Source: UBA7803 sp041686955 (GTDB taxonomy: Bacteria > Pseudomonadota > Gammaproteobacteria > Pseudomonadales > Azotimanducaceae). From it: a stretch of DNA of 8,999 nt. The position numbers and the translations under genes were made by a program. Every line of letters starts with the position of its first letter. Position 1 is the stretch's first letter. Below are positions 5,449 to 8,999 of this stretch, one piece after another. Under the pieces are notes generated by a model. That model did not search any database. It was not told the origin of the DNA and worked only from the letters and a program-made list of their open reading frames with translations. Location: NCBI GenBank assembly GCA_041686955.1, contig JAWLCV010000111.1, positions 1 to 8,999 on the forward strand, in the 5' to 3' direction.

Positions 5449-5945
5449 ACACGGCAATCCCACTCTGGACCACCTGCCCAGACCCGGAACAGCCCGGCAT
5501 GTACATCGGCCTGGCGGCGCTGCGTGGCGGCAAGGTCGTGGCCATCCGCAGCGAGAATCACGACTTCCTGCAGAAGCACCTGATCGAGCTGCAGGTGGCA
5601 AACGCCGATGACGGCGCGGATCGCTTCCTTCAGGCCTGGAAGCGCGGCGTGAAATTCATGCCGCACCTGTTCCATTGCGACGCCGAGACCATCGATGCCG
5701 CCACGGAAAAGAACCAGCTCCGACCGGATTGGGATGCGGTCGAGACCTTCCTGCAGAGCCACCCCGAGCCATGGCAACGCAATCTCGTGATGGCGCTGTG
5801 CAGCTTCTTCAACGACGAATGGATGCACGACTGGGCGAAGAAGCTGCGCCTGCCCAGGTCATCGCCCGGTGCCCTCGCGATTCGGCTCGACATGGAGCAC
5901 CGCGAAGTCATCGCGGACCTGCTCGTCAGCTATCGGGGGTGGTGA
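5445..5945 (+). CDS. Phage protein of unknown function
   Basis: The 166-residue product begins MNTAIPLWTTCPDPEQPGMY; its ATG overlaps the recombinase stop (ATGA) and GGAGGAGG lies four bases before it. It is a soluble, mixed alpha-beta protein: strands GMYIGLAALRGGKVVAI at the start, then helices such as DAVETFLQSHPEPWQRNLVM and a Trp-rich part (FFNDEWMHDWAKKLRL). No catalytic or metal motif is recognised. Translational coupling to the recombinase suggests they are made together, but a joint role is not shown. Confidence 0.6.
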   Translation: MNTAIPLWTTCPDPEQPGMYIGLAALRGGKVVAIRSENHDFLQKHLIELQVANADDGADRFLQAWKRGVKFMPHLFHCDAETIDAATEKNQLRPDWDAVETFLQSHPEPWQRNLVMALCSFFNDEWMHDWAKKLRLPRSSPGALAIRLDMEHREVIADLLVSYRGW

Positions 5946-5947
5946 TC

Positions 5948-6181
5948 ATGCGCGACCTCACTCTCGAACCCGTCCAGGAAGCTACTTGTATCGGCTGCGG
6001 CTGCACCGACACCCGCGCCTGTGTGGGCCTGTTTGGTCCCTGCTGCTGGGTGCGCCTGGACCGCGCGGCGGGCTTGGGCGTGTGCAGCGCCTGCGCCGAT
6101 CTCGCCGAGGCCTGGGACAGCGGAGACCGCCGCTCGCGCGTCTTGTTCTTCACGCAAAAGGATGGAACCCATGCCCGTTAA
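5948..6181 (+). CDS. Cys-rich small protein, likely zinc-binding
   Basis: The 77-residue product starts MRDLTLEPVQ two bases after the previous stop, with a GGGGGTGG site. It has eight cysteines: C14, C17, C19 and C25 in CIGCGCTDTRAC, C32 and C33 in GPCCWVRLDR, and C46 and C49 in CSAC. The layout CxxCxC-x5-C, GC-x-W and a last CxxC recurs in small phage proteins of unknown function (recognised pattern). A zinc-ribbon-like fold, perhaps binding nucleic acid or protein, is likely; a ferredoxin-like iron-sulfur site cannot be excluded. It overlaps the next Cys-rich gene by 11 bases. Confidence 0.65.
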   Translation: MRDLTLEPVQEATCIGCGCTDTRACVGLFGPCCWVRLDRAAGLGVCSACADLAEAWDSGDRRSRVLFFTQKDGTHAR

Positions 6182-6584
6182 ATACCGCCCCGCCAATGGC
6201 CCAGAGTGGCAGGCCTTCGACGCTGAATGGTGTGCCCGCTGCGAGGTGAGCCGCACCTGTCCCATTCCCGACGAGGCCGCCAGGCGCCGCACCACGGACG
6301 CGTTGTATCCGGCGGCCTGGGCGTTTCGCAACGGCTCGCCGGTGTGCACCGCTTTCGTTCGCCCGGTGCCTAACCGCCAGCTAGACACCCGGCCGCCGGC
6401 GCGCTGTCCCGAGTGCGGTCACCCGCACCAGCCGGAAGAGCCGCACGCGCTCACCGAGGCCTACCGCCTCCACTTCGCCGCCGAGCATGGCCGCGCGCCC
6501 ACCTGGGCCGATGCCATCGCCCACACCCAGGGACTCATCCGCGCCGCCTCGGAAGCGGCCTATGAACAGGGGCTCGTGTCATGA
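6171..6584 (+). CDS. Phage protein with two cysteine clusters
   Basis: The 137-residue product begins MPVKYRPANGPEWQAFDAEW. The ATG at 6171 is preferred to the one at 6162 because AAAGGA lies about 7 bases before it. Cluster one is CARCEVSRTC (C21, C24, C30) with C59 in PVCTAF; cluster two is CPECGHPH (C79, C82, H84, H86). The KYRPANG start and the YPAAW...PVCTAF segment recur in phage proteins of unknown role (from memory of the pattern). The C-terminal half is helical (TEAYRLHFAAEHGR). It probably binds one or two zinc ions; a nucleic-acid partner is an inference. Its stop overlaps the next start as ATGA. Confidence 0.6.
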   Translation: MPVKYRPANGPEWQAFDAEWCARCEVSRTCPIPDEAARRRTTDALYPAAWAFRNGSPVCTAFVRPVPNRQLDTRPPARCPECGHPHQPEEPHALTEAYRLHFAAEHGRAPTWADAIAHTQGLIRAASEAAYEQGLVS

Positions 6585-6787
6585 ACGAAGCGATGCTGAT
6601 CGGCGTGGCCATCGGGCTGGCGTACGCCTACCTGGGCGTATGCCTGGTGGTATTCCTCGAGGACCGCGTCCGGGCGCTGCATATGTGGGTTGGCGCATCC
6701 ATCCCGCGCGGGCTCCTAGCCCTGGTGCTCTGGCCGGCGGCGCTTGCCGCCACCGCGGCCTGGAACCAAGTGGCTCGCCGTGGCTGA
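6581..6787 (+). CDS. Small two-helix membrane protein
   Basis: The 68-residue product has two hydrophobic segments, at about residues 5-25 (LIGVAIGLAYAYLGVCLVVF) and 42-62 (PRGLLALVLWPAALAATAAW), separated by a charged loop with EDRVRALH. It should be an inner-membrane hairpin. It is too far from any lysis cassette to be called a holin, and no family is recognised. Start and stop overlap its neighbours: ATGA at 6581 and GTGGCTGA at 6780. Confidence 0.6.
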   Translation: MNEAMLIGVAIGLAYAYLGVCLVVFLEDRVRALHMWVGASIPRGLLALVLWPAALAATAAWNQVARRG

Positions 6788-7076
6788 GCGCAGGCTCTGC
6801 TACTGGCATCCCGACTACGTCCCCGACGTGCCGCCGGCCGTGCACACCGATGCCGCCGACATGCGCCCCGCGCTGAACCTCTCGAAGCTGCAGGGAGAGC
6901 AACGGCGCGGGGCTTGGCGGGCCATGCAGACCGAAACCCCTGATCTGGCCGAGCTGCTGAGCAGCGCCACCGCGCGCGAGCTCATCGCGCACTTTGGCGG
7001 CCAGGTGGTGATACCCGAAGACGACCTGCCCGACAGCGTGCTCGCTGCCGCGGGCAGGAAGCGGAGAACGAAATGA
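6780..7076 (+). CDS. Small phage protein with FGG-VVIPE motif, unknown function
   Basis: The 98-residue product starts MAERRLCYWHPDYVPDVPPA from a GTG overlapping the membrane protein stop by eight bases. The first third is Pro-rich; residues 50-80 (QTETPDLAELL, ARELIAHFGGQVVIPEDDLP) recall the dimerisation motif near the N-terminus of Mor-type activators (helix, FGG, IP), but there is no HTH after it, so a Mor assignment is not justified. The tail is basic (GRKRRTK). It overlaps the methyltransferase start as ATGA. Confidence 0.55.
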   Translation: MAERRLCYWHPDYVPDVPPAVHTDAADMRPALNLSKLQGEQRRGAWRAMQTETPDLAELLSSATARELIAHFGGQVVIPEDDLPDSVLAAAGRKRRTK

Positions 7077-7678
7077 TGCGGACCATCAAGAACGACTGGC
7101 GCGCCTACCTCGCGACAGCGCGCAACAAGGACCACCTGCTGGCCGATCCGCCCTGGCGTTACAACGACCGCTCGCCCAAGAGCCGCGCCGCTACCAAGTA
7201 CCGGATTTGGCCGAGCAACGACGAAGGCCTGCGCTACCTGTTCCAGCGCGCCGACACCCTGGGCCTGCAATCGGTCTTTTTGTGGGCCACCTGCCCGCTG
7301 CTGGAGGAGATCAGCCTCATCCGCGCCCGCCACGGCCTGACCTACCCCTGGCCCTACGTGACCACCATCACCTGGGGAAAGCTCACCAAGCACGGGAAGC
7401 GCTTCTACGGCCAGGGCCACCACTTCCGCGGCGCCACCGAACACCTGCTTCTCTTCCGTCGTCAGGGCGCGCCGGCGCTTCGCACCAACCTGCGCAACTA
7501 CTTCGAAGCGGAAGCCCTGCCGCGCACCGAGAAACCCCACCACGAAGAGCGCCGCATCATCGACGCCGTGGGCGGGCGATGGATCTACCTGTTCAGCGGC
7601 CCGAACGTGGGCGAGTTCGAGGGGGTGAACATCGACCTGGTGGATACGTGCTTCAAGGCAGCGAGGGCGGTGGCATGA
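7073..7678 (+). CDS. MT-A70 family adenine N6-methyltransferase
   Basis: The 201-residue protein has the MT-A70 catalytic motif DPPW at residues 25-28 (LLADPPWRY), which binds the target adenine for N6-methylation with S-adenosylmethionine. Further family features follow in order: LFLWATCPLLEE-like segment (about 88-100), a TTITWGK strand (108-114), the GHHFRGATEHLLLFRR stretch (121-136) and a terminal EKPHHEERRIIDAV region. Length fits small phage members. It may modify phage DNA against host restriction; RNA as substrate is the other option, as MT-A70 includes both kinds. The ATGATG start overlaps the previous stop, and the stop overlaps the ASCH gene (ATGA), so both are translationally coupled. 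Confidence 0.85.
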   Translation: MMRTIKNDWRAYLATARNKDHLLADPPWRYNDRSPKSRAATKYRIWPSNDEGLRYLFQRADTLGLQSVFLWATCPLLEEISLIRARHGLTYPWPYVTTITWGKLTKHGKRFYGQGHHFRGATEHLLLFRRQGAPALRTNLRNYFEAEALPRTEKPHHEERRIIDAVGGRWIYLFSGPNVGEFEGVNIDLVDTCFKAARAVA

Positions 7679-8331
7679 AATCTCGTCCCATTCTCTTTTC
7701 CGCACCCATGGTCCAGGCACTGCTCGCCGGAAGGAAGACGCAGACGCGGCGGATCGTGAAGCGAAACCCTGCCGGCCGCGTTCAGTTTGGGGGGCGCAAT
7801 TGGCACCTGGACGACCCGAACGCCGTGCGCGCCTGCCCATACGGACAGCCCGGCGATCTGCTCTATGTGCGCGAAGCGTGGCGAACATCAGTATGCGTTG
7901 ACGGCAAGCCTGCAGGCGTGCTTGAGACACCTGGCGAGGGCTACGGATGGCCCATCTGGTACTCCGCCGATGACGGTACCGTGACGTGGCGCGGTTCAAT
8001 CAGTGGAGGCCATGGATTCACGACCCCTGGCCGTTACCGCCATGCGCGCTTCATGCCACGCTGGGCCTCGCGCCTCACTCTTCGTATCACCGACGTGGGC
8101 GTGGAGCGGCTACAGAGCATCAGCGGTATGGACGCTAAGCGCGAGGGCGCACCCGTGCCGGCGCACATCCCCGAGGACGGCGCAGATCTGGCGTGGGCGC
8201 GTGGCTGGTACCGGCTGCTGTGGGATGACATCAACGGTGACGGCGCTTGGGATGCGAACCCGTGGGTTTGGGCGATCTCGTTCGATGTCATCAGCGCCAA
8301 CGTTGATTCCGTTACCGGAGCGCAAAAATGA
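7675..8331 (+). CDS. ASCH/PUA-like domain phage protein
   Basis: The 218-residue product begins MKSRPILFSAPMVQALLAGR and shows the ASCH signature GRKTQTRR (19-26), then the conserved CPYGQPGDLLYVREAW (54-69) and the strand RLTLRITDVGVERLQSIS. A final aromatic part (WYRLLWDDINGDGAW, NPWVWAISFDV) resembles phage homologues, often labelled morphogenetic without proof. ASCH folds belong to the PUA-like superfamily, which binds or acts on modified nucleic acid; YqfB of E. coli hydrolyses acetylcytidine. The gene is coupled to the methyltransferase by ATGA, so a joint role in base modification is possible (inference). Confidence 0.75.
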   Translation: MKSRPILFSAPMVQALLAGRKTQTRRIVKRNPAGRVQFGGRNWHLDDPNAVRACPYGQPGDLLYVREAWRTSVCVDGKPAGVLETPGEGYGWPIWYSADDGTVTWRGSISGGHGFTTPGRYRHARFMPRWASRLTLRITDVGVERLQSISGMDAKREGAPVPAHIPEDGADLAWARGWYRLLWDDINGDGAWDANPWVWAISFDVISANVDSVTGAQK

Positions 8332-8516
8332 CGCAGCTCGGCCCCCTCGACCACGCCGAACTCATCGAGGCCTACCGCACCCTGATCAACCGCCTGCCCG
8401 AGGGCGCCATGGTGAGCGCCTACCGGGAACGGGGTGCGCGTAAGGCCGTGGTGACCGTGACCCTGGGCAACGGGGAAACCACGCGCTACGAGCACGCCAC
8501 GAAGTCCGCCGAATAA
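8328..8516 (+). CDS. Small protein of unknown function
   Basis: The 62-residue product begins MTQLGPLDHAELIEAYRTLI; the ATG overlaps the ASCH stop (ATGA) and GGAG stands about nine bases upstream. One N-terminal helix (DHAELIEAYRTLINRLPEG) is followed by a beta-hairpin (KAVVTVTLGNGETTRYEHAT). No family or catalytic motif is recognised. It precedes the primase gene by 11 bases. Confidence 0.55.
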   Translation: MTQLGPLDHAELIEAYRTLINRLPEGAMVSAYRERGARKAVVTVTLGNGETTRYEHATKSAE

Positions 8517-8527
8517 GAAAGAGCCCC

Positions 8528-8999
8528 ATGGCCACGATCCAAGAACTCAAACAACGCATCAGCCTGCACGACGTGGCGGACCGCCTCGGCCTGGAGCGGC
8601 CCAAGGGCAACAGCAACGGCAATTACAAAAGCCCGCACCACGACGACAAGAACCCGTCCCTGGCGATCCCGTCCTCCAAGCGCTCGCCCGACCACTGGAA
8701 GGATTACAGCGCCAACCAGGGCGGCGACATCGTGGACCTGGTGTGCTACGTGCGGGACTGCGAAACGTCCGACGCCATCAAGTGGCTGCACGAAGAATTC
8801 GGCATCCCTTTCGACAAGCCCCAGCGCAGCAACGAACCGGTGGAGAAGTCCCGCGCCGAATGGATCGCCGACCAGTGCCGCGAGCACCGTGAGCGCGCCA
8901 TCGAGTACCTGGTGGGCGAGCGCAAGATCACCGAGGACGTGGCCAAGCGCGCCGTCGAGAAGGGCGCGGTGGGTTTCAACGTGTGGACCAACCCCACCA
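8528..8999 (+). CDS. Phage primase, DnaG-type N-terminus with degenerate zinc finger (partial, runs off right edge)
   Basis: The 157 visible residues start MATIQELKQRISLHDVADRL. The fold of a CHC2-type primase zinc-binding domain is plain: SPHHDDKNPSL (35-45) stands where CPFHxExxPS is normal, and WKDYSANQGGDIVDLV (57-72) where the CxxC of CFGCGxGGD lies. Thus His38 remains but all three zinc cysteines are replaced (Ser35, Asp59, Ala62). Residues 124-149 (AIEYLVGERKITEDVAKRAV) match the YL-x-RGI segment that leads to the toprim domain in primases. A toprim and perhaps helicase domain should follow past the edge. It would make RNA primers at the phage replication fork. The ribosome site is weak (AAGAAAGAG). 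Confidence 0.75.
   Translation, partial: MATIQELKQRISLHDVADRLGLERPKGNSNGNYKSPHHDDKNPSLAIPSSKRSPDHWKDYSANQGGDIVDLVCYVRDCETSDAIKWLHEEFGIPFDKPQRSNEPVEKSRAEWIADQCREHRERAIEYLVGERKITEDVAKRAVEKGAVGFNVWTNPT

Noticed and set aside
4902..5828. A 308-residue open frame on the minus strand
   Set aside because: It is antisense to the recombinase with its complete catalytic residues and to the next coupled gene.
6581..6787. A holin
   Set aside because: Two membrane helices and small size fit, but no endolysin or spanin gene is near and the gene is embedded in the early operon.
6815..7999. A 394-residue open frame on the minus strand
   Set aside because: It runs antisense across three well-supported genes, including the DPPW methyltransferase and ASCH gene, and its Arg/Val/Gly-rich sequence has the look of a GC-rich shadow frame.

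Overview
The window looks like the immunity and early region of a temperate phage or prophage from a GC-rich Gram-negative host, probably a gamma- or betaproteobacterium. The pointers are the high GC content, a DUF4124-type secreted protein, a CII-like regulator of the Phage_CP76 kind, and a long run of very short overlapping genes leading to a primase. The host genus cannot be read from this stretch, and the classical ends of the element (att sites, structural genes) are not visible.

Layout. (1) Positions 125-2537, minus strand: a three-gene lysogenic-type operon in the order repressor (HTH), HSDR_N-domain nuclease-like protein, DUF4124 secreted protein. (2) Positions 2532-2640: a divergent control region with three related 18-bp operator-like dyads, a rightward promoter candidate and a tandem 10-bp repeat. 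(3) Positions 2639-2815, plus strand: a 58-aa Arc-like ribbon-helix-helix protein in the Cro position, followed by a perfect 12-bp hairpin. (4) Positions 2941-4473: a CII-family regulator and four small genes of unknown function. (5) Positions 4474-4636: a short leader holding one copy of a 17-bp sequence whose inverted second copy lies at 65-81. (6) Position 4637 to the right edge: a tightly packed early operon with five ATGA start-stop overlaps. It holds a small unknown gene, a catalytic-domain-only tyrosine recombinase, an unknown protein, two Cys-rich proteins, a two-helix membrane protein, an FGG-motif protein, an MT-A70 adenine methyltransferase, an ASCH/PUA-like protein, another small gene and the start of a primase that lacks the usual zinc-binding cysteines.

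How it may work. The leftward repressor and rightward RHH protein probably form the lysis-lysogeny switch over the shared operators, with the CII-like protein as a further regulator. Genes co-transcribed with the repressor (nuclease-like and secreted proteins) would be expressed in the lysogen and are candidates for superinfection immunity or another host benefit. The rightward operon would prepare the cell for phage DNA replication (primase) and modify nucleic acid (MT-A70 with the adjoining ASCH protein). The most unusual points are the RHH gene in the switch, the HSDR_N protein riding with the repressor, the minimal recombinase near a long-distance inverted repeat, the methyltransferase-ASCH pair and the zinc-less primase.
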